NCBI RefSeq assembly: GCF_900078315.1
Contig: NZ_FKBS01000025.1
Coordinates: 124,001-188,000, forward strand
DNA: 64,000 nt
Direction of reading: 5' to 3'
Source: Bordetella ansorpii
Lineage (GTDB): Bacteria > Pseudomonadota > Gammaproteobacteria > Burkholderiales > Burkholderiaceae_B
Position numbers and translations under genes: made by a program. Shown here in pieces: positions 1 through 8,881 of the stretch. Position 1 is the stretch's first letter. Each line of letters opens with the position of its first letter. The notes below the pieces were generated by a model that had not been told where the DNA came from, ran no database searches, and saw only the letters and a list, made by a program, of their open reading frames with translations.

Positions 1-17
1 GAGGACAAGGACAAGTC

Positions 18-2924
18 GTGACGTTGAAGCAGAAGAACAAAACCGGCAGCGGCAGCCGTTTGCCGGCGCCCACTGCATTGTTTGCCAGCGTGTTGGCGGC
101 GGCCACCGCGCTGTCGGGTTGCGCCGCGCCGCAAGACGGCGCCGAGGGCGGTCCCCTGCTGCCCGCGATCGCGGATGCCGCCGACGTGCCGGCCACCCGC
201 GTCACGGTGCAGCCTTCGCAGGCCGGCGACCGGCCCATGACCGGTGTGGCCCCGCCGCCGGCATCTCCTCGGCCTCGGCGTACCTTCACGCCGTCGTTCA
301 GCGAGCCCGAACCGCTGCCCGCGCCCAGATCCTCGCACGCGGCCCCCCCAACTCCGGCGCCCACGTCCGCCAACTCGCCCGATCGCCCCTCGAGCGGCGG
401 CAAGAACGATGTGATGCTCAACTTCGTGGACACCGATATTCCCTCGGTGCTGCGCGTCATGGCCCGTTTCACCGGCCGCAATTTTCTGGTGGATCCTCGC
501 GTCAAGGGCAACTTGAACCTGGTATCCGAGCGCCCAGTTTCGCCTGACGCCGCATACGGCATGCTGCTGGCCTCGCTGCGCATGGCCGGCTTCGCCGCGG
601 TGGACGTGGCGGGCGGAACGCGGGTGGTGCCGGAGGCCGACGCAAAACTGCAGAGCAGTCCCGTGGTGACCAGCGGCGCGGGCCCGAACCCTTCGCCTTC
701 GGCGGGGTCGATCGTGACCCGGACCTTCCGCCTGAGCTACGAGAACGCGGCATCGCTGGTCCCCGTACTGCGGCCGATGATCGCCACGAACAATCCCATC
801 ACCGCCTCCGCTGGCAGCAACAGCCTGGTGATTACCGACTACGCCGACAACCTGGACCGGATCGCGCGGATCATCGCCAGCATCGACACCCCTTCCTCGT
901 TGAGCACCGCCGTCGTGAAGATCCGCCAGGGCATCGCGATGGACATCGCAGACGTGGCCAGCCAGTTGCTGGACGCCCAGCAACAAGGCCCCGACGCGAC
1001 GCAGCGCATCGTCGTGGTGGCCGATCCACGCGCCAACAACGTGGTCATCCGCGCCAGCAGTCCCGCGCGCGCCAAGTTCGCGCGCGACCTGATCCAGCAG
1101 CTGGACGACGCCCAGGCCGATCCCGACAATCTGCACGTCGTCTACCTGCGCAATGCCCAGGCCACCCATCTGGCCGAGGTCCTGCGAGGCGTGCTGACCG
1201 GAGACAGCGGCACGTCGGGACAGGCGGGCGGCGCGGACGCCGCCGTGCGTGCCGCGCTGGGCGCGGGCGGCATGCTCAGCGGCGGCGGCCAGGCGGGAAG
1301 CAACGGCGGCAGTGCCTCCAGCGGCACGACCCGCACCTCCTCTTCCGGCAACACGGCATCCAGCACCACGGGCGGCCTGGGCTCGTCCGGCAGCAGCCTG
1401 CGCAATGCCAACGGCGCCTATGCCGGAGGTTCGTCAAGCGGCAGCGGCACGAACCAGACCGGCAACGGCCAGCAGGCCTTCTCGGCGGGAGGCGTCACCA
1501 TCCAGGCCGACTCGACCACCAATACGCTGATCATCAATGGGCCCGAGCCCATGTATCGCAGCCTGCGCAAAGTGATCGACATGCTGGACCAGCGGCGCGC
1601 ACAGGTGCTGGTGGAAAGCCTGATCGTCGAAGTCACCGAAACCGACGCCGCGCAACTGGGTATCCAGTGGATGGCAGGCAACGGCCGCGTCTTCGGCGGA
1701 GCGAACTTCGGCGGCACAAGCATCAACACCAACGCCACCACCGGCATCGACGCGCTTCCCTCCGGGCTGAACATCGGCGTGATGCGCGGCTCGATCAATC
1801 TGCCTGGCATCGGTGAAGTGCTGAACCTGCAGCTCCTGGCCCGTGCCCTGCAGTCGCGTGACGGCGCAAACATCCTCTCGACGCCCAATCTGCTGACGCT
1901 GGACAACGAACCCGCCACCATCATGGTGGGTCAGACCGTACCGTTCGTATCGGGACAGTACGTCACCACGGGCGGCGGCGGCAGCGACAACCCCTTCCAG
2001 ACGGTCGAGCGCGAAGACATCGGACTGAAGCTGAACATCCGCCCGCAGATTTCCGAAGGCGGCACGGTCAAGCTCGACATCTACCAGGAGGTGTCGAACA
2101 TCGATAACCAGGCCTCGGCCACGCTGGGCGGCATCGTGACCAACAAGCGTGCGCTGGACACCAGCGTGATGCTGGATGACGGCCAGATCATGGTGCTGGG
2201 CGGCCTGCTGCAGGACAGCGTGACCACCGGGCGCGATGCGGTGCCCTTGCTTGGCAACATTCCAGTGCTGGGCGCGCTGTTCCGCTACGACACGCGCCAG
2301 CGCGTCAAGACGAACCTGATGGTGTTCCTGCGGCCCTACGTGGTGCGCGACGCGGCCCAGGGTCGGGGCTTGACGGCCAGCCGCTACGATTACATGCGGC
2401 GGGCGCAAGGCGCGCTGCAGCCCGCCCAGAACTGGGCCCTGCCCGACATGGGCGCCCCGGCACTGCCTCCGCTGGGCGTGCCCTCCACGCGCGACGGCCG
2501 GATCTACGATCTGCGGCCTGAGGGCGTAGACCAGACGCTCAAGCAGTCTCCGCCCACGACCGTCTCGACAACCGACGTCCGGCAGGCGCCGTCTGCGGGC
2601 CACCAGGCAGACACGCCCCCCCCGGTGCGCACCCGCCTGCCCGCAGGCGTCACGGTGGCCGCGGATCCCTCGGCGCTCTATGGCCGTCCCGACACGGGCA
2701 ACATCAACACGTTGCAGTTCGCCGACGCCCGCGACAGCCAGCAGGCCGATCTGATCGTACAGCGCACCCGCATCAGTGGCCTGAAGAGCTATGCGATGAC
2801 GGGGCCTGGCGGCAGCGGCTACGTATTGCGCGTGGACGTGCCGCGCGATCCGCGCGCCGTCGATGCCACCATACAGGTCCTGCGGGAGCTGGGTTACCAA
2901 CCCGAACTGGTGGTCGGGCAATGA
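18..2924 (+). CDS. gspD: Type II secretion system secretin GspD (lipoprotein, Hxc-like)
   Basis: Outer-membrane secretin that forms the exit channel for folded periplasmic proteins. The start is GTG behind a GAGGACAAGG ribosome site. Residues 15-35 form a lipoprotein signal with lipobox LSGC (Cys35), then a Pro/Ser-rich linker to about residue 130, N0/N1-type domains, a Gly/Ser-rich insert at about 400-480 and the secretin core (VPFVSG near 640, [11 protein letters not shown] near 742-752). At 968 residues it is much longer than usual secretins (about 650-750), through the N-terminal linker and a C-terminal extension after about 780. A lipidated secretin needs no separate pilotin, as known for HxcQ. 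It overlaps gspE by four bases. Other gsp genes presumably lie before the window. Confidence 0.93.
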   Translation: MTLKQKNKTGSGSRLPAPTALFASVLAAATALSGCAAPQDGAEGGPLLPAIADAADVPATRVTVQPSQAGDRPMTGVAPPPASPRPRRTFTPSFSEPEPLPAPRSSHAAPPTPAPTSANSPDRPSSGGKNDVMLNFVDTDIPSVLRVMARFTGRNFLVDPRVKGNLNLVSERPVSPDAAYGMLLASLRMAGFAAVDVAGGTRVVPEADAKLQSSPVVTSGAGPNPSPSAGSIVTRTFRLSYENAASLVPVLRPMIATNNPITASAGSNSLVITDYADNLDRIARIIASIDTPSSLSTAVVKIRQGIAMDIADVASQLLDAQQQGPDATQRIVVVADPRANNVVIRASSPARAKFARDLIQQLDDAQADPDNLHVVYLRNAQATHLAEVLRGVLTGDSGTSGQAGGADAAVRAALGAGGMLSGGGQAGSNGGSASSGTTRTSSSGNTASSTTGGLGSSGSSLRNANGAYAGGSSSGSGTNQTGNGQQAFSAGGVTIQADSTTNTLIINGPEPMYRSLRKVIDMLDQRRAQVLVESLIVEVTETDAAQLGIQWMAGNGRVFGGANFGGTSINTNATTGIDALPSGLNIGVMRGSINLPGIGEVLNLQLLARALQSRDGANILSTPNLLTLDNEPATIMVGQTVPFVSGQYVTTGGGGSDNPFQTVEREDIGLKLNIRPQISEGGTVKLDIYQEVSNIDNQASATLGGIVTNKRALDTSVMLDDGQIMVLGGLLQDSVTTGRDAVPLLGNIPVLGALFRYDTRQRVKTNLMVFLRPYVVRDAAQGRGLTASRYDYMRRAQGALQPAQNWALPDMGAPALPPLGVPSTRDGRIYDLRPEGVDQTLKQSPPTTVSTTDVRQAPSAGHQADTPPPVRTRLPAGVTVAADPSALYGRPDTGNINTLQFADARDSQQADLIVQRTRISGLKSYAMTGPGGSGYVLRVDVPRDPRAVDATIQVLRELGYQPELVVGQ

Positions 2925-4387
2925 GCGCCGCGCTGGATGACGGCGTGCGTGCGGGCCGGCAGCGCGCCCCGCTACCCTACGCCTGGTCACGCGCCAATCG
3001 CACGCTGATGCGCGAAACAGGGGATCAGGCCGAGATACTGGTCTGCCCGGCGACCCCCTCGATCGCCATCGCGGAAGTGCGGCGGCACTATGGCGCCGTG
3101 GCGCTGCGCCAGGTGTCCGATGCCGAGATGGACGCGCTGCTCTCGCAGGCTTCGGCCGATGCGGGCGACGCCGCGTCGGTGGTCGGCGCGGCCGAGAACG
3201 AAGTCGATCTTGATCGGTTGATGCAGGACGTGCCCGAAGTGACCGACCTGCTGGACGCCCAGGACGACGCGCCGGTGATCCGCATGATGAATGCGCTGTT
3301 CACGCAGGCCGCGCGCGAGGGCGCCAGCGACATCCACATCGAACCCTACGAGACGCACTCGGTGGTGCGCTATCGCGTGGACGGCACGCTGCGCGAGGTG
3401 GTGCGCCCGCGCAAGGCGCTGCATGCCGCGCTGATCTCGCGCATCAAGATCATGGCGCACCTGGACATCGCCGAGAAGCGTTTGCCGCAGGACGGCCGCA
3501 TCGCCTTGCGGGTGGGTGGACGGCCGATCGACATCCGTGTATCCACCGTTCCCACCGGCCACGGAGAATGCGCGGTGCTGCGCCTGCTGGACAAAGAGGC
3601 CGGCCGGCTGAAACTGGAGCGGCTGGGCATGGACAGCCGGCTGCTGACGCGGCTGGACGGGCTGATCAATGAGCCCCACGGCATCGTACTGGTCACCGGG
3701 CCGACCGGCAGCGGCAAGACCACCACGCTGTACGCCGGGCTGGGCCAGCTCGACGCTACCACCACCAAGATCATGACGGTGGAAGACCCGGTGGAATACG
3801 ACCTGGCCGGCATCAGCCAGATCCACGTCAACAGCGAAATCGGGCTGACTTTCGCGATGGCGCTGCGCGCCATCCTGCGCCAGGATCCGGACGTCATCAT
3901 GATCGGTGAAATCCGGGACCTGGAGACCGCGCAGATCGCGGTGCAGGCTTCGCTGACCGGCCACCTGGTGCTGGCCACGCTGCATACCAACGATTCGGTC
4001 TCGGCCGTGACCCGCCTGGTCGACATGGGGGTCGCGCCTTTCCTGCTGGCGTCGACACTGCTGGGGGTCCTGGGCCAGCGGCTGGTGCGCTGCCTGTGCC
4101 AGGACTGCCGCAAGGCCGTCGTCCTTCCCGACGGCCGCACACGATACGAACCCGTAGGCTGCCCGCAATGCAACCACCAGGGATACCGCAAGCGCACCGG
4201 GGTGCATGAACTGTTTGTCGTGGATCCCGACATGCAGCGTCTGATCCACGAACAGGCTCCCGAACAAACCCTGCGCGAGGCCGCCATACAGGCAGGCCTG
4301 CGCACCATGTACCAGGACGGCCAGCGCTGGGTCGACAGCGGCATGACCTCGCAGGAAGAACTGGTGCGCGTCACGGGCGACACCTGA
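2921..4387 (+). CDS. gspE: Type II secretion ATPase GspE
   Basis: Cytoplasmic hexameric ATPase that powers pseudopilus assembly. Visible are the Walker [11 protein letters not shown] (about residues 259-268), the Asp box ending in VEDPVEY, Walker B MIGEIRD, the His box LATLHTND and a tetracysteine zinc site (CLCQDC and CPQC, about 390-416). All catalytic motifs are intact. The 488-residue length is normal for the family. It is translationally coupled to gspD through an ATGA overlap and followed 13 bases later by gspF. Confidence 0.95.
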   Translation: MSAALDDGVRAGRQRAPLPYAWSRANRTLMRETGDQAEILVCPATPSIAIAEVRRHYGAVALRQVSDAEMDALLSQASADAGDAASVVGAAENEVDLDRLMQDVPEVTDLLDAQDDAPVIRMMNALFTQAAREGASDIHIEPYETHSVVRYRVDGTLREVVRPRKALHAALISRIKIMAHLDIAEKRLPQDGRIALRVGGRPIDIRVSTVPTGHGECAVLRLLDKEAGRLKLERLGMDSRLLTRLDGLINEPHGIVLVTGPTGSGKTTTLYAGLGQLDATTTKIMTVEDPVEYDLAGISQIHVNSEIGLTFAMALRAILRQDPDVIMIGEIRDLETAQIAVQASLTGHLVLATLHTNDSVSAVTRLVDMGVAPFLLASTLLGVLGQRLVRCLCQDCRKAVVLPDGRTRYEPVGCPQCNHQGYRKRTGVHELFVVDPDMQRLIHEQAPEQTLREAAIQAGLRTMYQDGQRWVDSGMTSQEELVRVTGDT

Positions 4388-4400
4388 CGGAGAACCCATC

Positions 4401-5606
4401 ATGCCGAACTTCCGCTATTCCGCCGCCGATGGCACGGGAAAAATGCTGCGGGGCCAGTTGCAGGCCGACAGTCCTCGCGCCGCGCGCGCTCAATTGCGTG
4501 GCCGCGGCCTGACGCCGCTGGACATCGTCGAGATCGCCCAGGCCGCCGCCTCGGCAGCCCTGCTCGGTCCGAAACTCGGCGCCGCCGATCTCTCCTGGGC
4601 CACGCGTGAGTTGGCCAGCCTGCTCGGCGCGCGGCTGCCGCTCGAGTCCGCCCTGACCGCGACCATCGAACAGGCCGAGAAGAAATACGTCGCCGAGGTG
4701 TTCACGGCGGTATGCGAGGACGTGCGGGGCGGCATGCGCCTGGCCGACGCGCTGGCCAGGCGCCCGCGCGACTTCCCGGAGATCTATCGGGCGCTGATCA
4801 GCGCAGGCGAAGACTCCGGCGATCTGGCGCGCGTCATGGAGCGTCTGGCGGACTACATGGAAAACCGCGATGCGCTGCGCAGCAAGGTGCTGACCGCTTT
4901 CATCTATCCCGCCATCGTGGGCTGCGTGTCTGTATGCATCGTCATTTTCATGCTGAGCTATGTCGTGCCGCAGGTGGTCAGCGCGTTCTCGCAGGCCCGC
5001 CAGACATTGCCGGCCATCACGCAGATCATGCTGGCCGTCAGCGAATACGTACGCAGCTGGGGCGGATTGACCGCGCTGGTGCTGGGTAGCGCGCTGGCGC
5101 TGTGGCGCCTGCACCTGCGCAAGCCCGCAGCGCGGCTGGCATGGCACAGCCGGGTATTGCGGCTGCCCGTACTGGGACGTTTCGCGCTGGGCGTGAACAC
5201 GGCGCGCTTCGCCTCGACGCTGGCGATCCTGATGGACGCGGGCGTACCGCTGCTGCGTTCCCTGGAGGCCGCGCGCCAGACAATGGGCAACGACCGGCTG
5301 CGCCAATGCGTGTTGGACGTGACGGCACGCGTGAAAGAGGGCCATCCGCTGGCGGGATCGCTGCGGGCCCAGAAGGTGTTTCCGGCCAACCTGATCCACC
5401 TGACCGCCAGCGGCGAAAAGACCGGCTCCTTGCCGCCGATGCTTGAACGCTCGGCGCAAAATCTGTCGCGCGACCTGGAACGGCGCGCGATGCGCATGAC
5501 CGCCATGCTGGAGCCTCTGATGATTCTGACCATGGGCGGCGTGGTGCTGACCATCGTGCTGGCGGTGATGATGCCCATCATGAGCATGAATCAGCTGGTG
5601 CAGTAG
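4401..5606 (+). CDS. gspF: Type II secretion inner-membrane platform protein GspF
   Basis: Polytopic inner-membrane platform protein that contacts the GspE ATPase. It has two T2SSF repeats, with membrane segments near residues 170-195, 215-235 and 370-395 (for example ILTMGGVVLTIVLAVMMPIM near the C-terminus). The 401-residue length is typical. The ATG follows a GGAGAACC ribosome site. It is the last gsp gene here. The next gene is in the opposite orientation, so the pseudopilins (gspG-K) must be upstream of the window or elsewhere. Confidence 0.94.
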   Translation: MPNFRYSAADGTGKMLRGQLQADSPRAARAQLRGRGLTPLDIVEIAQAAASAALLGPKLGAADLSWATRELASLLGARLPLESALTATIEQAEKKYVAEVFTAVCEDVRGGMRLADALARRPRDFPEIYRALISAGEDSGDLARVMERLADYMENRDALRSKVLTAFIYPAIVGCVSVCIVIFMLSYVVPQVVSAFSQARQTLPAITQIMLAVSEYVRSWGGLTALVLGSALALWRLHLRKPAARLAWHSRVLRLPVLGRFALGVNTARFASTLAILMDAGVPLLRSLEAARQTMGNDRLRQCVLDVTARVKEGHPLAGSLRAQKVFPANLIHLTASGEKTGSLPPMLERSAQNLSRDLERRAMRMTAMLEPLMILTMGGVVLTIVLAVMMPIMSMNQLVQ

Positions 5607-5608
5607 GG

Positions 5609-5671
5609 GAAAGCACTCCGGACATCCGAATATTCCGCTCGATCCAGCGGGCGCCGATATCCCGAGGCGGC
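5609..5671. repeat. Dispersed extragenic repeat, copy 1
   Basis: The roughly 60 bases directly after the gspF stop codon resemble the stretch at 7220-7282. I count about 39 identities over an ungapped 50-base core, which begins CTCCGGA and ends ATATCCCGA. The copies lie outside the convergent/divergent PstS-like genes. Function is unknown; it may be an extragenic repetitive element of the host genus. Confidence 0.5.
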
Positions 5672-5722
5672 GTGGCACGCATTCCAAATGCCTTGCCGGG
5701 CGCATGCCCAATGCTCGCTCTT

Positions 5723-7009
5723 CTACCGGCCGACCACGCTGGCGCAGTAGGCTCCCCCCATAGCCAACTGGCCGTTCCAACGCACGCCCGTGAAGAACGT
5801 CTGCCGGATGGCATCCATGTATGCCGAGGGCAAGGGAACCATCGCGTGGGACAGGATACGCATCGTGTTGGCGTAATGATCATTCACGAACATGCGCAAT
5901 GCGGTCTCCGTAAGGGTCAGCTGTCCCGGCAAGCGTGCATCGGCATAGCACTGGCTGAGAATCAAGTTCGTCGTACCGACAATCGGATAACCCTGGACGG
6001 GGTCGGAAATCTCTTTCACCCAATTCGGGGGATACCCGGGATTGGTGGCACTGGTGTATCCAGCAACGGTGGGATCCGTCACGAGCGGCCCAGAAGGTGC
6101 GGACAACGCGGAACCGATGCCCAACATCACGGCGGTGGTCGACCAGCCATCGTAGTCCATGGAGTTGTTACGGTTGCGCAGCCTGAGCGCATAGGCCGAG
6201 CCGATCGGCACATAGGCGGGGTCCGGACTCAGGTAGGTCATCGCTTCGGGCAACGCATCCGGCGGAATTCCCATGTTCAGGGCATCACTGACGCCTTGGT
6301 CCTTCAGCACCTCGACGAAGTTTGGAGGCAGCTCTCCATTCGGAAAATTCATCCGGAACTGCTCGTTGCCGTTGAAGGTCATGCCGCCCGTTTCGCCGCT
6401 GGTGCATACGGCCTGGAGATGCCGCGTCAGCAGACTGGTCGGGCCGCTGGGTTCAAGGCGCACGATCACCTTGAATGGCCTGTTGGGAAACGCGGGGTTG
6501 AGCTGCGACCAACGGTTGATGGCGCCAGAGAATACGCCACACAGCTGCGATTTCGTCAGCGACGCAAAGGAAGACTGAGTAACTGCCTGGGACAGCGACT
6601 TGGCATAGATCATGACAGGCGTCACCGCCAACGGGATCTGGATCAAGCGACCATGCCCGGTCGATGCGCCAAGATTCCCCAGGCCGAAGACAGACGTATA
6701 TGAGCTGTACTCGGTGGCTGTCATAGGTGTCTCGCTCGTCCCGAAATGAACCTTGCCGCCCAGCGGCAAACTCAACCGCGTCGAATCGTTCAAAAGGAAG
6801 GCCGCGCGACCATGTCGGCTGCCAACCTCGCCATAGTTCCACGTGTGCTGATCGTTCGGCGGCGTCGCGAACTCTTCCTCATAAAGCCGTTGGGGCAATG
6901 TCGCGCCTCCGACATTGAATGTGGCGGCGGAAGCGACGCCGCCGGCAATCGACATGCCGATGCAGGCCGCCACCGCGGCGACCGCTCCGATAGTGCAATG
7001 CTTATCCAT
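5723..7009 (-). CDS. PstS-like periplasmic/secreted substrate-binding protein, copy 1
   Basis: Protein of the PBP-like (PstS/DING-type) fold, 428 residues with an N-terminal signal peptide. The start at 7009 is preferred over an in-frame codon five residues upstream because a GAGGAAG ribosome site precedes it. It is a diverged paralogue of the protein at 7425-8696, both beginning with a (V)GGATLPQ(R/P)LYE segment after signal cleavage. Ligand-loop positions differ: GEVGSRHGR replaces GGVGSGGGR and EPSGPTSLL replaces ESSGTTTLL, so phosphate affinity may be changed or lost. Location beside a lipidated-secretin T2SS suggests export by that system, which is inference. Confidence 0.8.
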   Translation of the reverse strand: MDKHCTIGAVAAVAACIGMSIAGGVASAATFNVGGATLPQRLYEEEFATPPNDQHTWNYGEVGSRHGRAAFLLNDSTRLSLPLGGKVHFGTSETPMTATEYSSYTSVFGLGNLGASTGHGRLIQIPLAVTPVMIYAKSLSQAVTQSSFASLTKSQLCGVFSGAINRWSQLNPAFPNRPFKVIVRLEPSGPTSLLTRHLQAVCTSGETGGMTFNGNEQFRMNFPNGELPPNFVEVLKDQGVSDALNMGIPPDALPEAMTYLSPDPAYVPIGSAYALRLRNRNNSMDYDGWSTTAVMLGIGSALSAPSGPLVTDPTVAGYTSATNPGYPPNWVKEISDPVQGYPIVGTTNLILSQCYADARLPGQLTLTETALRMFVNDHYANTMRILSHAMVPLPSAYMDAIRQTFFTGVRWNGQLAMGGAYCASVVGR

Positions 7010-7219
7010 GATTCTTCCTCGCATGAGTAAAGACTTTTCGATGGAAACAAGGCGGGCACTTCCACGAGCCGCCTTTTTCTACTCGCCACCATCGACGAGC
7101 GGATACCAGCGTGGACGTGCCGGGCTTCGGCAAGATTTCAGAATGTCGCGATGACCGGGAGCGCTATTCACCAAGTGCGGTGCGAGTGGAGCACGCACTT
7201 CCGCGTACAGGCAATTGCT

Positions 7220-7282
7220 GAAAGAACCTCCGGATATCCGGACATTCCTCCCGTTCCAGCAAGCATCAATATCCCGACATTC
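7220..7282. repeat. Dispersed extragenic repeat, copy 2
   Basis: Second copy of the repeat seen at 5609-5671. It includes a perfect 12-base palindrome CCGGATATCCGG at 7230-7241. It sits in the intergenic region between the two divergent PstS-like genes, upstream of the + strand copy. Confidence 0.5.
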
Positions 7283-7297
7283 GGCAATTTTGCCGAA
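7280..7297. promoter_or_regulatory. Short hairpin in the PstS-like intergenic region
   Basis: Perfect 8-base inverted repeat TTCGGCAA / TTGCCGAA separated by two T residues. It lies about 130 bases before the start of the + strand PstS-like gene, so it could be part of its leader or a protein-binding site. No Pho box was recognised with confidence nearby. Confidence 0.35.
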
Positions 7298-7424
7298 GCC
7301 TTGCAAGCTCAGAATTCACTCCGTCGTCACACAGAACGACACGAAGCAAGGCGGCATGTGGAAGTGTCCGTCTTGCTGTCCCCCTTCCATAGAAGTGCCT
7401 GAACTCATGCGAGAGGTTTTTTTC

Positions 7425-8696
7425 ATGGACAAGCAATTCAAGATCAAGGCCGTGGTTTCGGCGATCCTGTTCGCCGGCCTGGCTTCGACCGCTTCGGCTG
7501 TCACCTTCACCGTTGGCGGCGCCACGCTGCCCCAGCCGCTGTACGAAGCCGAGTACCTCGACCCGGTCAACAGCACCCACACCTGGCACTACGGCGGCGT
7601 CGGTAGCGGCGGCGGCCGTACCGGCTTCCTGACCAACAACGCCGTTTCCGTTCAGGGCACCGCTGGCCAGACCGTGCAGTTCGGCGCGAGCGATGCCGCG
7701 ATGACCTCCACGGAATACAACAACTACATCTCGTCGGCCGGCCTGGGCAACCTGGGCTCGTCGGCCGGCAACGGCCGCATGATCCAGATCCCGATGGTCG
7801 CGACCCCGGTTCTGGTCTACGCGAAGTCGGCTTCGGTGACCTCCACGAACCTGGCCACGCTGGCCAAGTCGCAGCTGTGCGGCGTCATGTCGGGCCGCCT
7901 GACCCAGTGGAACCAGATCAGCTCGACGCTGCCCAGCACGCCGATCACCGTCATCGTCCGCCAGGAATCGAGCGGCACGACCACGCTGCTGACGCAACAC
8001 TTGGCCGCCGTCTGCACGGCCGCTGAAACGACCCGCGCCGACAACACCGTGGTCACGTTCTCCGGCAACGGCACGTTCCGCAACAACTTCCCGGGCAACA
8101 CCCTGCCCGCCAACTTCGTCCAAGTGGAAGGCAGCGGCGGCGTGCAAAGCGCCCTGAACTCGACGCCGGAAGCCATCGCCTACCTGAGCCCGGATCCCGA
8201 CTACACGCCCGGCGCCGGCACCTACGCCCTGCGTCTGCGTAACGCGAACGACGGCGTGTCGTACGCGCCCGCCGAAGCCAACATCAACACCGCCTTGGCC
8301 GCCTCGCTGATCCCCCCGACCGGCACCCTGGTGACCGATCCCGCCGCCGCTGGCTACTCCGCCACCGACAACCCCGGCAACCCGCTGAACTGGGTCAAGC
8401 TGGTGTCGAACCCCTCGGCCGGCTACCCGATCGTGGGCACGACGAACCTGCTGCTGAGCCAGTGCTACTCGGACGCCCGCACCCCGGGTCAACCGACTGC
8501 CACGGAATCGGCCCTGCGTGCGTACCTGGACAACCACTTCGCCAACGCGACCCGCATCCGCGATCACGCCTTCGTTCCGCTGCCCTCGACCCTGGTGTCC
8601 GCCATCCGCGGCGCCTTCACGGTGGGCAACACGAACGGCGGCCAACTGCTGATCGGCGCCGCCACCGCCTACTGCAGCAGCGTCGCTGGCCGTTAA
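7425..8696 (+). CDS. PstS-like periplasmic/secreted substrate-binding protein, copy 2
   Basis: Substrate-binding protein of the PBP-like/PstS family, 423 residues. The start at 7425 is chosen because GAGAGG precedes it and a clear signal peptide follows (MDKQFKIKAVVSAILFAGL, ending ASA at about 23-25). The phosphate-binding loops look conserved: GVGSGGGR, GASDAAMTS and ESSGTTTLL. Codon use is very strongly biased to C-ending codons, unlike its diverged paralogue on the other strand, suggesting high expression. A strong terminator follows. In pseudomonads the Hxc T2SS secretes phosphate-starvation proteins, so secretion through the adjacent system is a reasonable inference. Confidence 0.87.
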   Translation: MDKQFKIKAVVSAILFAGLASTASAVTFTVGGATLPQPLYEAEYLDPVNSTHTWHYGGVGSGGGRTGFLTNNAVSVQGTAGQTVQFGASDAAMTSTEYNNYISSAGLGNLGSSAGNGRMIQIPMVATPVLVYAKSASVTSTNLATLAKSQLCGVMSGRLTQWNQISSTLPSTPITVIVRQESSGTTTLLTQHLAAVCTAAETTRADNTVVTFSGNGTFRNNFPGNTLPANFVQVEGSGGVQSALNSTPEAIAYLSPDPDYTPGAGTYALRLRNANDGVSYAPAEANINTALAASLIPPTGTLVTDPAAAGYSATDNPGNPLNWVKLVSNPSAGYPIVGTTNLLLSQCYSDARTPGQPTATESALRAYLDNHFANATRIRDHAFVPLPSTLVSAIRGAFTVGNTNGGQLLIGAATAYCSSVAGR

Positions 8697-8744
8697 TCGG
8701 ACACGACGGTTGCGAAGCATCGCAGCTAGGTAGTTAGACAGTCG

Positions 8745-8781
8745 CGCCGCCCCAAGCAGCAATGCCTGGGGCGGCGTCCTT
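8745..8781 (+). terminator. Rho-independent terminator after the PstS-like gene
   Basis: Ten-base GC-rich perfect stem CGCCGCCCCA / TGGGGCGGCG (8745-8754 with 8767-8776), a 12-base loop, then TCCTT. It lies 48 bases after the stop codon of the PstS-like gene. Confidence 0.75.
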
Positions 8782-8881
8782 ACGTCCGGTCCCGCCCTTC
8801 ACATCACCCAGCCATCCTATCTCTGCCCACCTGCGCAGCGCCGCGTCTCTCTCCGGGCAGTTCTATCAAAGGTCCATCGCG

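Noticed and set aside
1434-2990. Long minus-strand open frame opposite gspD
   Set aside because: Shadow of a GC-rich gene: low-complexity His/Arg/Gln translation, no ribosome site, full overlap with a well-supported secretin.
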